Shown here piece by piece: positions 1-7,693 of a stretch of DNA of 64,000 nt. The stretch spans positions 8,133,386 through 8,197,385 of the forward strand of contig NZ_VFPP01000001.1 of assembly GCF_006716745.1 (NCBI RefSeq), given 5' to 3'. The translations under genes were made by a program, and so were the position numbers. This DNA comes from Saccharothrix saharensis (lineage in GTDB: Bacteria; Actinomycetota; Actinomycetes; Mycobacteriales; Pseudonocardiaceae). The notes below the pieces were generated by a model. The model was not told the DNA's origin. It did not search any database and worked only from the letters and a program-made list of their open reading frames with translations. How positions within the stretch are numbered: position 1 is the stretch's first letter; the number at the start of each line of letters is the position of its first letter.

Positions 1-350
1 GGCAGTGCCTGGTACTCGACCTGGGCGACGTCGGGTGCGCCCGAGCCGGCCTTGATGGCGTTCTGGAGCTTGGTGTAGTGGTCGTTGCCGGTGCCCGCGT
101 TGACGTAGTTCACCTTGACGTTCGGGAACTCCTGCTGGAACGCGGCGACCTGGGCCTTCGCCGAGGGGGTCCAGCTCCAGTAGGTGAGCTCGCCGCCTGC
201 CTTCAGAGCGGCGTCGACCGCGTCCTGGGTGCCCGTGGCGCCACCTGCGGGCGCGGTGCCGCCGTCGCCGGACGAGCAGGCGGAGAGCGCGGTGGCGAGA
301 GCGGTGGCCAGGACTGCGGCCACCTGGCGGCTGCGCCGGGTGGGTGACAT
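1..350 (-). CDS. Sugar ABC transporter substrate-binding lipoprotein (partial, C-terminus off window)
   Basis: Only the N-terminal ~116 residues lie in the window; the rest continues beyond base 1. The start ATG (348-350) is followed by a basic n-region (SPTRRSR), a hydrophobic stretch and a lipobox (LSAC) before a Gly/Ala-rich linker. The product is therefore an exported lipoprotein. The mature part shows the ELTYWSWTPSAKAQ and FPNVKVNYVNAGTG patterns of family 1 carbohydrate-binding proteins. It is the first component of a transporter with the two permeases upstream (382-2174), in the same order and on the same strand. Family knowledge says it captures an oligosaccharide at the outer membrane face; the ligand cannot be read from sequence. 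The shared LacI-type operators at 2200-2241 suggest arabinan or galactan fragments, which is an inference. Confidence 0.9.
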   Translation of the reverse strand, partial: MSPTRRSRQVAAVLATALATALSACSSGDGGTAPAGGATGTQDAVDAALKAGGELTYWSWTPSAKAQVAAFQQEFPNVKVNYVNAGTGNDHYTKLQNAIKAGSGAPDVAQVEYQAL

Positions 351-381
351 GGGTGGAGTCCTTTCGCGGCGGTGGGAGGGA

Positions 382-1251
382 CTACTGCTTGACGCTGCCC
401 GCGGTCAGGCCCGACTGCCAGAAGCGCTGGAGCAGCAGGAACGCCACGACGAGCGGGACGATGGTGATGACCGAGCCGGTGATCACCAGGTGGTAGATCG
501 GCTGCGCGCCGACGCCGGAGGCCTGCGCGCTCCACTGGTTGAGGCCGACGGTCAGGGGGTACCAGTCGGGTTCGCTGAGCATGATCAGCGGCAGGAAGTA
601 GTTGTTCCAGGTCGACACCACCGCGAACAGGGCGACGGTGACCACGCCGGGCAGCAGCAGCCGCAGCGTGACGGTGAAGAAGATCCGCAGCTCGCCCGCA
701 CCGTCGATGCGCGCCGCCTCCAGCAGCTCGTCCGGCACGGCCTCGGTGGCGTAGGTCCACACCAGGTACAGGCCGAACGGGCTGACCAGCGACGGGATGA
801 TGATCGCCCACGGGGTGTTGGTCAGCCCCAGGTTGCTGAACATCAGGAACGTCGGCACCGCCAGCGCCGTGCCCGGGATGGCGATCGCCCCCAACAGCAC
901 GGCGAACACCGCGCGCCTGCCCCGGAACCGGTACTTGGCCAGGCCGTAGCCCGCGGCCGTGGCCAGCGCCGTCGCGCCGCCCGCGCCCACGACGACGTAG
1001 AGCAGCGTGTTGCCCAGCCAGCGCAGGAAGATGCCGTTGTCGTGAGTGAACGTCTGCGCGATGTTGTCCAGCAGCGCGAACGAGCCGCCGAACGCCAGGC
1101 CCGACGTGGACAGCAGGTCGGACTGGGTCTTGGTGGCGCTGATCAGCAACCACGCCAACGGCACCAGCGTGTAGAGCAGGTACAGGGCCATCACGGCGGT
1201 CAGCACCGGCGACTTGCGCGGCTTGAGCGGGGAACGGGTCGTGGTCGCCAT
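382..1251 (-). CDS. Carbohydrate ABC transporter permease (MalG/CUT1 type)
   Basis: Inner-membrane permease of 289 residues, the usual size for MalG-type subunits. It has an N-terminal membrane segment (MALYLLYTLVPLAWLLI), further hydrophobic segments, and the EAA loop seen as DELLEAARIDGAGELR, which docks on the ATPase. The ATG start (1249-1251) lies 5 nt past the stop of the MalF-type permease at 1257, so the two are translated from one message. The binding protein follows 31 nt downstream. No ATPase is encoded nearby; a shared MsiK-like ATPase elsewhere in the genome is typical for actinomycete CUT1 systems. Function is clear at family level, substrate is not. Confidence 0.92.
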   Translation of the reverse strand: MATTTRSPLKPRKSPVLTAVMALYLLYTLVPLAWLLISATKTQSDLLSTSGLAFGGSFALLDNIAQTFTHDNGIFLRWLGNTLLYVVVGAGGATALATAAGYGLAKYRFRGRRAVFAVLLGAIAIPGTALAVPTFLMFSNLGLTNTPWAIIIPSLVSPFGLYLVWTYATEAVPDELLEAARIDGAGELRIFFTVTLRLLLPGVVTVALFAVVSTWNNYFLPLIMLSEPDWYPLTVGLNQWSAQASGVGAQPIYHLVITGSVITIVPLVVAFLLLQRFWQSGLTAGSVKQ

Positions 1252-1256
1252 GGGAT

Positions 1257-2174
1257 TCACACGCCCTTCCGGGAGCCGCGCAGCTGCACGACGTAGGCGA
1301 TGATCGCGGTGATGACGCCCATGACGATCGCGACGGTGGCCGAGTAGTCGTACTGCTGGCCGCCGAACGAGAGGTTGTAGGCGTACATGTTCGGTGTGTA
1401 GAAGGTGCTGATCGCGTTGGGCGCCAACGACCGCAGGACGTTCGGCTCGTTGAACAGCTGGAAGCTGCCGATGATCGAGAAGATGGTGGCGATCACCAGC
1501 GCGCCGCGGATCGCGGGCAGCTTGATGCTGACCACCGTGCGCAGCGCCCCGGCACCGTCGATGGCCGCTGCCTCGTACAGGTCGCCCGGCACGACCTTGA
1601 GCGCCGAGTACAGGATCAGCATGTTGTAGCCGACGAACTCCCAGGTGACGATGTTGCCGATGGAGGCGAGGACCCAGTCGCCCGACAACGGCTCCACCAC
1701 CCGCCGCCCCAGCCACTCGTTGAGGTCCGCGGCCAGGCCGAAGTGGTCGCCGTAGATGAAGCCCCACATCAACGCCGCCACGACACCCGGCACCGCGTAC
1801 GGCAGGAAGATCACGATCCGGAAGAACCCGGCCGCGTGCAGCCGCGCGCTGTCGATCGCCAACGCCGCCACCAACGCCAACCCCAACATGACCGGCACCT
1901 GCACGACCAGGAACAGCAGCACCCGCAGGAACGACTCCCAGAACCTGCCGTCCCCGAGCACCGCCGCGTAGTTGTCCAGCCCGACGAACTGCGTGCCGCC
2001 GAAGAGCACCTGCTCGCGGAACAGGCTCAGCCACATCGCGTAGGCGATCGGCGCCAGGAACACCAGTGCGAACACGACCAGGAACGGCGCCACGAACAAC
2101 CACCCGCGGCGGTCGACGCGCCGCCGGCGTGCCGGCCGCGGCGAAGCCCGTACCGGCGTCGAGCTGGACGTCAT
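1257..2174 (-). CDS. Carbohydrate ABC transporter permease (MalF/CUT1 type)
   Basis: 305-residue membrane permease, first gene of the transporter operon. The N-terminus is basic (PRPARRRRVDRRGWLF), then come about six hydrophobic segments and the EAA loop DLYEAAAIDGAGALRT. A GTG at 2180 is also in frame, but AGGAG overlaps it. The same AGGAG sits 5 nt before the ATG at 2172-2174, so the ATG is preferred. Two LacI-type operators lie 26 and 52 nt upstream of the start, placing this operon under a sugar-responsive repressor whose gene is not recognised in this window. Confidence 0.92.
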   Translation of the reverse strand: MTSSSTPVRASPRPARRRRVDRRGWLFVAPFLVVFALVFLAPIAYAMWLSLFREQVLFGGTQFVGLDNYAAVLGDGRFWESFLRVLLFLVVQVPVMLGLALVAALAIDSARLHAAGFFRIVIFLPYAVPGVVAALMWGFIYGDHFGLAADLNEWLGRRVVEPLSGDWVLASIGNIVTWEFVGYNMLILYSALKVVPGDLYEAAAIDGAGALRTVVSIKLPAIRGALVIATIFSIIGSFQLFNEPNVLRSLAPNAISTFYTPNMYAYNLSFGGQQYDYSATVAIVMGVITAIIAYVVQLRGSRKGV

Positions 2175-2199
2175 CGTCACTCCTGGGGACCGCGGCGGG

Positions 2200-2241
2200 A
2201 TGTTAACGCAAACATCGGCGGGCTAATGTTTACGCAAACAT
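2200..2241. promoter_or_regulatory. Tandem LacI-type operators upstream of sugar ABC transporter
   Basis: Two 16-bp near-palindromes, ATGTTAACGCAAACAT (2200-2215) and ATGTTTACGCAAACAT (2226-2241), have centres 26 bp apart and sit just upstream of the MalF-type permease start. Near-identical elements occur at 27414-27429 and 28223-28238. A central CG with A/T-rich flanks is typical of LacI/GalR operators. Repression of the transporter in the absence of sugar is inferred. Confidence 0.75.
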
Positions 2242-2537
2242 TCGGCGGTCCGCAAGCCTCGGTCCGGTAACCGTCCCGTCACGGGAGCCAGACGTCCGCC
2301 ATGGCGGAGCCTGCTCTCGGGTGGGTCACAACCGGCGCTCGGTCGCGGTGAGGGTCGGGCGCGGGTCGTCGCGGCCCGGCGGCGATCAGGCGGTGACGGG
2401 CATGGGCGAAGCCCGACGCGAAGCGGCTCCGACGAGTCCGCGAGTTTCGCGCCGGGCTACTGGCGGCCATGGTGTGAACCGGCCACCGGTCGCGATCGAG
2501 TCGCTGTTCCCGGTGGCCGAACTACGGACGCGAAAGG
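2242..2537. other. Intergenic stretch with no recognised feature
   Basis: About 300 bases between the transporter promoter and the small peptide gene. Open frames exist on both strands, but their products are Arg/Pro/Thr-rich, show no family features and have no convincing ribosome-binding sites. Nothing is called here. Confidence 0.5.
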
Positions 2538-2663
2538 TCAGGCTTCCGACACGGTGCTCGCCGTGTCGGCCTGTGGGGGCGATTGCACCCAGACCTTGCT
2601 GAACAACATGGCCGACATGGTCAGCGCGACGATCGCGAACGTCATCGCAAGAGCCTTGCTCAT
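2538..2663 (-). CDS. Small hydrophobic peptide (41 aa), function unknown
   Basis: A 41-codon gene starting at ATG 2661-2663 and ending with TGA at 2538. The product begins MSKALAMTF, has one strongly hydrophobic helix of about 18 residues rich in Met, Ala and Val, then a polar tail ending VSEA. About 85% of third codon positions are G or C, as in real genes here. A GAGGAG motif lies 11 nt upstream of the ATG, which is rather far. A possible sigma-70-type promoter (2695-2724) and a palindrome (2745-2758) precede it. It lies directly after the AfsR-like gene on the same strand. It could be a single-span membrane peptide or the precursor of a secreted peptide; I do not recognise a family. Confidence 0.5.
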   Translation of the reverse strand: MSKALAMTFAIVALTMSAMLFSKVWVQSPPQADTASTVSEA

Positions 2664-2694
2664 GGGTTTGGCTACTCCTCGGCCGGGTTCGGCT

Positions 2695-2724
2695 AATCCA
2701 CCTGGCCAGGAATCGTAGCGTCAA
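2695..2724 (-). promoter_or_regulatory. Candidate promoter for the small peptide gene
   Basis: On the minus strand, TTGACG (2719-2724) and TGGATT (2695-2700) are separated by 18 nt and lie about 30 nt upstream of the 41-aa gene. The -35 is good and the -10 weak. Spacing and position fit a housekeeping promoter, but no transcript evidence exists. Confidence 0.35.
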
Positions 2725-2744
2725 GAAACCACATGGCCAAAATC

Positions 2745-2758
2745 TGACCTGTTGGTCA
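2745..2758. promoter_or_regulatory. Inverted repeat upstream of the small peptide promoter
   Basis: TGACC-tgtt-GGTCA is a perfect 5-4-5 inverted repeat about 20 bp upstream of the candidate -35 box, between the AfsR-like gene and the small peptide gene. It may be a binding site for an activator; which one is unknown. Confidence 0.35.
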
Positions 2759-2805
2759 AACCCATCTGCAGTCGCACCGGATAGGTTACCACCGATCGTG
2801 GTTCG

Positions 2806-5772
2806 CTACCTTCCGTGAGGGTTCACGCGCTGTTGCTGCACGTCCGTGTCGGTTCGAACGGAGGGTAGATCGACTGTTCGGGTGACGAGAATGTTGAGCA
2901 ATCGTCTAGTTTCCCTCGCCCGATCGGGGTCGAGGTCGTCGAAGATGTCACGCGCTTGCTCATAAGCCTCGATGGCCGCGTCCCGGTGTCCGCGGCGCTG
3001 GAGAGCCTCGGCGAGCGTCTCGAGCGAATCACCCTCGACCTTCGGGTCGAAAGCGCGCCGGCTCAATCGAAGGGCTTGGCGGCCGTACTCCACCGCCTCG
3101 CGCACCCGGCCGAACTCCAATTCGACCCGCGCCAGCCCATGACACGCCATCGCGGCGGTACCGAGGTCGTGTGCCCGCTCCAGCAGTCGCAGCCCCTCGT
3201 AGAGGAAGTCACGCGCTTCGGCGGTCTGCTCCTTGTCGAAGCTCAGCGAACCGAGCAGGGTCAGCACTCGTCCCTCGGCCGTGGTGTCGCCCAGATCGCG
3301 CGCCAGGGACAGTGCTTCGCGGTAGTAGGCGGCGGCCTTCCCGTACTCGGCCGCCTTCTGGTACGCCTCGGCCGCCCGGTAGAGGAACGTGATCTCGAGA
3401 CCCGTTTCACCGGTGCGGCGGACCACGCGCAGGGCGCGCTCGTGCGAATCGATGCCCATCAGCGTGTTGCCCGTCTCGACCATGATCCGGGCGGTGGTGT
3501 GCAGGCACGCGGCGATGCCCACTTCGTCCTCTATGAGGCGGTACTTGATGTGCGCCAGGTGGGCGTAGTGCTCGGCCTCGGCGAAGTTGCGGCGCAGGAG
3601 GTGGAGTGTCGCGATCGCCTGGAGGGCGTCGGCCTGCGGCTCGATCGACGATTCCTCGTGCGCGACGGCGGCGTACCCCGCCTGGAGCAGGGCCAGGACT
3701 TCGGGGAAAGCCCCGTGGCGCAAGAGCGGCTGCCCGGCGAGGTTCACGAGTTGCGCCAGTTGCACCCTCATCTCACCGTGACCCCGGGTCGAGAACGAGT
3801 GGATGACCGCCATGAGGTTCGCCATCTCGGTCAGGCACCACAGCCGGGCAGAGACCTCGTCGGTGAACTCCGCGACGTGGTGGGTGGCGAAGGCCGGATC
3901 GGTGCGCACCCGCGCCTGGGTGGGGAACACCGCTTTGTCGGCGTTTTCCGCGCTGCGGAAGTAGTACGACAGCACGCGCGACTCCGCGTCATGGTGCTCG
4001 TCGGCGCTCATCATGAGGCCGACGGCGTACTCCTTGACCAAATCGTGGAACTTGAACCGGCCCAAAGGGCCTTGCTGTTCCAACAGGTGCGCCTCGACCA
4101 GCGCGTCCAGCACCAGACGGGCGTGCCGCGGTTCCGCGTCCAGCAGGGCCGCCGCCACTCCCACGCCGAAGTCGGGTCCCGGATGGGCTCCGAGCAGTCG
4201 GAACAACCGCTGCGCCTCCGGTGCGAGTGCGCGGACCGATTGCCCGAAGACGGCGCGCAGGCCGTGGTTCGCGCCGTCGCCGATCGCGCCGAGGTCCAGC
4301 AACGTCAGCTCGTTGAGCTGGTCGACGAAGTCCGTCAGCGAGGTGAGGGGTCGGATGGCGATGTAGTTGGCCAGCGTGGCGAGGCCGAGCGGCAACCCTC
4401 CGCAGCGGTCCGTGAGGTCCCGGAGCTCCCGCGGTTGCGTCGTCGCCCGCGGCCCGATGTGCTCGCTGAGCAGGCGGACGGACTGGTCGGTGTCGAGGGG
4501 CTTGACCGTGAAGCGGTGCGGCGCGTGCCGCACGGCCAGACCGGACAGGTGCGACCGGCTCGTGACGATCACGACGCTGGAGGACAGCAGCGGCAGCAGT
4601 GGTCGCACCTGGTCGGTGTGGCCCGCGTTGTCCAACACCACGAGTACCTGTCGCCCGTTCAGCTGCGCTTGCAACCTCGCCGCCCGCCGACCGCGGTCCG
4701 GCACGCGGTCCGGGACACCGCCCAGGGCCTCGAGGAACTGGTCGACGACCGCCGCCGCGTCGACGGTCGGGCTGTCCGAGAAGCCGTGGAGGTCGGCGAA
4801 CAGCACTCCGTCGGGGAAGCGGTCGAGTCGGGAGTGCGCCCAGTGCACGACGCGCGCCGTCTTGCCGACGCCGCCGGGGCCGTCGACGACGACCAGGCAG
4901 GGGGTGGTCGTCACCGAGTCCAGCCACGCCAGGAGGTTCTCGTGGCCGACCAACTTGAGCAGGGGAGGGGGGAGTTGGTTCGGCCTGCGGGCCGCAACGA
5001 CGCGAGGCGCGGCAGTGGGCTTGTTCTCCTGCAGCCCGTCGTGGAACTCGCGCAGGTCACGGGCACCGATGTCGTCGAAGTCGACCCTGAGTGCCTTGTG
5101 CACCGCGAGGAACTCCTCGGTGGCCTCGTCGTGGCGCGACAAGGCGTACAGGGCTTGGAGACGCCGCTTGACCAGCGCCAGGTGCGACCGGTGGTCCACG
5201 TCGAGCTCGTCGAGCCGGGTGATCACCGCGTCCGCCTCGCCGACCGCGAGCTGCTGGGCGAACAGCGTGTCGTACGCGGGTAGCAGCACATTCTTCGTGA
5301 CGCGGCGCCGCCAAGCGTCCGCCGAGTCGCCCGCCGCGTCGGCCAGGGGCTGTTGTCGCCACATGCGGAATGCGTCGGTGATGAGGTCGAGTGCGCGGTG
5401 GTGTTCTCCTCGGCGGGCCTCTACACGAGCGCGGTGGAGCTGCTCCCGGAACTGGAAGTAGTCGATGGACAACGGGTCCACGTCGAGTCGGAAATTCCGG
5501 TTGTCCACGAATATGTCGACATCCGTGCCGGATTTCTTGAGGAATCTACGGATCCTCGACGCGTACAGGTACAGGGCCTGCGTGGGATCGTTCGGCAGCT
5601 CGTCGCCGGCGCCCCAAATCCAGTCGACCAGCTCGGTCGACGGCAGGGAAGAGCCAGGTCGTGCCAGCAACGCGCCCAGCAGGGCACGGAGCTTCAAAGC
5701 CCCCCACTCCTCGTTGAGCCGACCGTCCACGAGCACGGCGGTCGGCCCGAGTATCGCGAATCGAATCTCCAC
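2806..5772 (-). CDS. AfsR-like SARP regulator (winged helix-BTAD-NB-ARC-TPR)
   Basis: 988-residue transcriptional regulator. Residues 1-95 form an OmpR-type winged helix (EIRFAILGPTAVLVDG... SSLPSTELVDWIWG), about 100-245 the bacterial transcriptional activation domain, about 275-560 an NB-ARC ATPase with Walker A GPGGVGKT at 298-305, and the rest TPR repeats. This is the AfsR layout, in which nucleotide-dependent assembly controls binding to direct repeats at target promoters. The frame stays open to 5988, but SARP proteins begin as V/M-E-F/I-R, and a GGGGGTGG motif precedes the GTG at 5770-5772, so that start is used. It diverges from the 6015 gene. Targets are unknown; the small peptide gene downstream is a candidate because afsR-afsS pairs are arranged similarly, but the peptide has no AfsS-like repeats. 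Confidence 0.88.
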   Translation of the reverse strand: MEIRFAILGPTAVLVDGRLNEEWGALKLRALLGALLARPGSSLPSTELVDWIWGAGDELPNDPTQALYLYASRIRRFLKKSGTDVDIFVDNRNFRLDVDPLSIDYFQFREQLHRARVEARRGEHHRALDLITDAFRMWRQQPLADAAGDSADAWRRRVTKNVLLPAYDTLFAQQLAVGEADAVITRLDELDVDHRSHLALVKRRLQALYALSRHDEATEEFLAVHKALRVDFDDIGARDLREFHDGLQENKPTAAPRVVAARRPNQLPPPLLKLVGHENLLAWLDSVTTTPCLVVVDGPGGVGKTARVVHWAHSRLDRFPDGVLFADLHGFSDSPTVDAAAVVDQFLEALGGVPDRVPDRGRRAARLQAQLNGRQVLVVLDNAGHTDQVRPLLPLLSSSVVIVTSRSHLSGLAVRHAPHRFTVKPLDTDQSVRLLSEHIGPRATTQPRELRDLTDRCGGLPLGLATLANYIAIRPLTSLTDFVDQLNELTLLDLGAIGDGANHGLRAVFGQSVRALAPEAQRLFRLLGAHPGPDFGVGVAAALLDAEPRHARLVLDALVEAHLLEQQGPLGRFKFHDLVKEYAVGLMMSADEHHDAESRVLSYYFRSAENADKAVFPTQARVRTDPAFATHHVAEFTDEVSARLWCLTEMANLMAVIHSFSTRGHGEMRVQLAQLVNLAGQPLLRHGAFPEVLALLQAGYAAVAHEESSIEPQADALQAIATLHLLRRNFAEAEHYAHLAHIKYRLIEDEVGIAACLHTTARIMVETGNTLMGIDSHERALRVVRRTGETGLEITFLYRAAEAYQKAAEYGKAAAYYREALSLARDLGDTTAEGRVLTLLGSLSFDKEQTAEARDFLYEGLRLLERAHDLGTAAMACHGLARVELEFGRVREAVEYGRQALRLSRRAFDPKVEGDSLETLAEALQRRGHRDAAIEAYEQARDIFDDLDPDRARETRRLLNILVTRTVDLPSVRTDTDVQQQRVNPHGR

Positions 5773-5836
5773 GTGCGCCACCCCCGGCGTCGACGAAAAA
5801 CAGTGTGCTCCCACTTCGGTCTCCGTGCAATGCGCT

Positions 5837-5850
5837 CGTTCGGCCGAACG
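5837..5850. promoter_or_regulatory. Perfect palindrome in divergent promoter region
   Basis: CGTTCGGCCGAACG is a 14-bp perfect palindrome in the 242-bp gap between the divergent AfsR-like gene and the 6015 gene. TTGACA follows at 5872-5877 on the plus strand without a convincing -10 box. A shared operator for both genes is possible. Confidence 0.35.
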
Positions 5851-6014
5851 TGATAGCCGGCCGATAGGCCGTTGACACCAACCGGTGAATGAGCCGAAAA
5901 GATGACATGCGGCACCGCCTGGCCGGCGTGAGCTGCGCTGCGACCGCTGACGGCCGGATGAAATGACGGCACGCGATGGTGTGTTCATCCGCTATTCGGT
6001 CGGGGAGGCCGCAA

Positions 6015-7265
6015 ATGTGCGTGTTCCAGGGGTGGGTGATGGCGCCCGGGAGTCCGGGAGCCGATCGTTGGGTGACGAGGAAGGGCTGCCGCACGGTGCT
6101 CGTGGTGGTGCCGCACGTGACGGCGGGCACTCGGCTCGCCGACCTGCTGCAGCTCTTGTCCGGGGACCAGCGGCTGCAGGTCGTCTTCACGGTCCCGTCG
6201 ATGGCCGACGCGTGGCACGGCGCGGACGAGTACGTGCGGCGTTGGGACGGGGTGGTGCTGCCGTGGGAGCAGGTCGTGCGCATGAGGTTCGACCTCGCGC
6301 TGGCAGCGAGCTTCCAGCAGATCCACCGGATCCAGGCGCCGGTGGTGTTGTCGCCGCACGGGGTGGGCTTGGTCAAGTCGAGGCTGAGCCCGTGGGACGA
6401 CCGGGACGGCGAGGTTCCGCCGACCCTCGGGTTGTCACGTGAGCTCGTGGTGCGGGACGGTCGGATCGTGCCCGCGGCTTTGCTGCTGACGCACGAGGCG
6501 GAGTTGGCCAGGTTGCGCGACAGCTGCCCGGAAGCCGTGCCACGCGCGGTGATCGCCGGCGACCTGTGCTTCGACCGCCTGCGGGTGAGCCGGCCGCTGA
6601 GGACGCGGTACCGCGAGGCGCTCGGCGTTCGGCGTGGTCAGCAGCTCGTGGTGGTCAGCTCCACGTGGTCTTCGCACTCGTTGCTGGGCAGCGAGTCCGA
6701 CTTGGTCGCGCGGTTGACCACCGACCTGCCTGCGGACCGGTACCGCGTGGTCACCGCGGTCCACCCGCTCGTGTGGGCGCTGCACGGGTCCTGGCAGGTG
6801 CGGTCCTGGTTCGCCGACTACCTCGATGCCGGCCACGCTCTGCTCCCACCCGAGGACGGCTGGCGCGCCGCCGTGGTCGCCGCCGACGCCGTCATCGGGG
6901 ACCACGGCTCGGTCACCGTCTACGCGGCCGCGCTCGGCGTGCCCGTGCTGATGAACCGGTCCTCCGCGCGGGACGAGGCACCGGGCAGCGTGGCTTCGGC
7001 GTTGCGGCGCCTCGCGCACGCGTTGGACGACCGTGATCTGACCCGCCAGCTCCGCGAGGTGCGTTCGGCGCACCGGCCGGGTCGGCATGCGGAACTCGGC
7101 GCCCTCGTCACGTCCCGCCCGGGACAGGCCGCGGCACTCGTGCGGCGGACTGCTTACGAGATCCTCCGCCTGCCCGAGCCTGCCAGGCCGGCTCCGGTGC
7201 AGCCGGTGCCCCTGCCGGTTCTGCTCAGCCACCCGTTCGCGGGTGGTCTGGGGGTGGCGTGTTGA
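6015..7265 (+). CDS. GT-B-fold transferase-like protein (CDP-glycerol glycerophosphotransferase-like), function unknown
   Basis: 416-residue soluble protein. Motifs TAVHPLVW and VIGDHGSVTVYAAALGVPVLM match the nucleotide-binding half of GT-B proteins such as CDP-glycerol:glycerophosphate transferases and UDP-GlcNAc 2-epimerases. No signal peptide or membrane segment is visible. ATG 6015 is chosen because GGGGAGG ends 6 nt before it; ATG 5976 lacks such a site. The next gene overlaps its stop, implying coupled translation. Substrate and role are unknown. Placement between an AfsR-like regulator and an NB-ARC/TPR protein hints at a regulatory or surface-polymer function, but this is weak. Confidence 0.72.
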   Translation: MCVFQGWVMAPGSPGADRWVTRKGCRTVLVVVPHVTAGTRLADLLQLLSGDQRLQVVFTVPSMADAWHGADEYVRRWDGVVLPWEQVVRMRFDLALAASFQQIHRIQAPVVLSPHGVGLVKSRLSPWDDRDGEVPPTLGLSRELVVRDGRIVPAALLLTHEAELARLRDSCPEAVPRAVIAGDLCFDRLRVSRPLRTRYREALGVRRGQQLVVVSSTWSSHSLLGSESDLVARLTTDLPADRYRVVTAVHPLVWALHGSWQVRSWFADYLDAGHALLPPEDGWRAAVVAADAVIGDHGSVTVYAAALGVPVLMNRSSARDEAPGSVASALRRLAHALDDRDLTRQLREVRSAHRPGRHAELGALVTSRPGQAAALVRRTAYEILRLPEPARPAPVQPVPLPVLLSHPFAGGLGVAC

Positions 7266-7693
7266 GCGGGCCCGGCAGGGCGGTCACCGGTGTGGGTGTC
7301 GTCCTGGTCGAGTGGGACGCCGACCGGCTGGTCCTCGCCCACGAGGGCGTCGCCGATGCCGGGTGGCTGGCGATCGCGGACATCGTGGTGGGCGCGCCGC
7401 AGGACAGCTGTGACCGGGCGCGGGACGTGACCGGTCGGCTGATGTCCGGGCTGCCCGGCGTCACGGTGGTCGTCGTCCCGTGCGGCGGCCGGCACTGCGT
7501 CGTCGCGGTACGCGGGCGCGGAGTCAGGTACAGGCGGCGGGGACCGGGCGTCGGAATGGTCGAACGCGTCGGGCTGTTCAGCTACTTCGACGTCACGTCG
7601 GGTGGTGCGGGAGCGGAGGCTCCCGGGCCTCGGCCGAGGACCTCCAGCCGCTCTCTCACCTTCGCGGACCGCGGTCCCGGCGATCGGTCGTAG
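7259..7693 (+). CDS. Hypothetical protein coupled to the upstream GT-B-like gene
   Basis: 144-residue protein of unknown family. The GTG start (7259-7261) overlaps the stop of the 6015 gene in the sequence GTGTTGA, so the two are probably translationally coupled. Residues about 1-110 look like an alternating beta/hydrophobic domain (VGVVLVEWDADRLVLAHEG; TVVVVPCGGRHCVVAVRG). The tail is Gly/Pro/Arg-rich and may be disordered. Its last 112 nt overlap the convergent gene ending at 7582, so the true stop or the reality of the tail is less certain than the start. Confidence 0.5.
   Translation: MLSGPGRAVTGVGVVLVEWDADRLVLAHEGVADAGWLAIADIVVGAPQDSCDRARDVTGRLMSGLPGVTVVVVPCGGRHCVVAVRGRGVRYRRRGPGVGMVERVGLFSYFDVTSGGAGAEAPGPRPRTSSRSLTFADRGPGDRS

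Noticed and set aside
184-1296. Long open frame on the plus strand opposite the ABC permease genes
   Set aside because: Gln/Arg/His-rich product with no family features; it mirrors the permeases, whose motifs are clear.
2321-2602. Small plus-strand gene upstream of the ABC transporter
   Set aside because: No ribosome-binding site, basic low-complexity product, overlaps the better supported 41-aa gene on the other strand.
2956-5283. 775-codon plus-strand frame opposite the AfsR-like gene
   Set aside because: Arg/Val/Gln-rich low-complexity product; the minus strand has complete SARP, NB-ARC and TPR domains.
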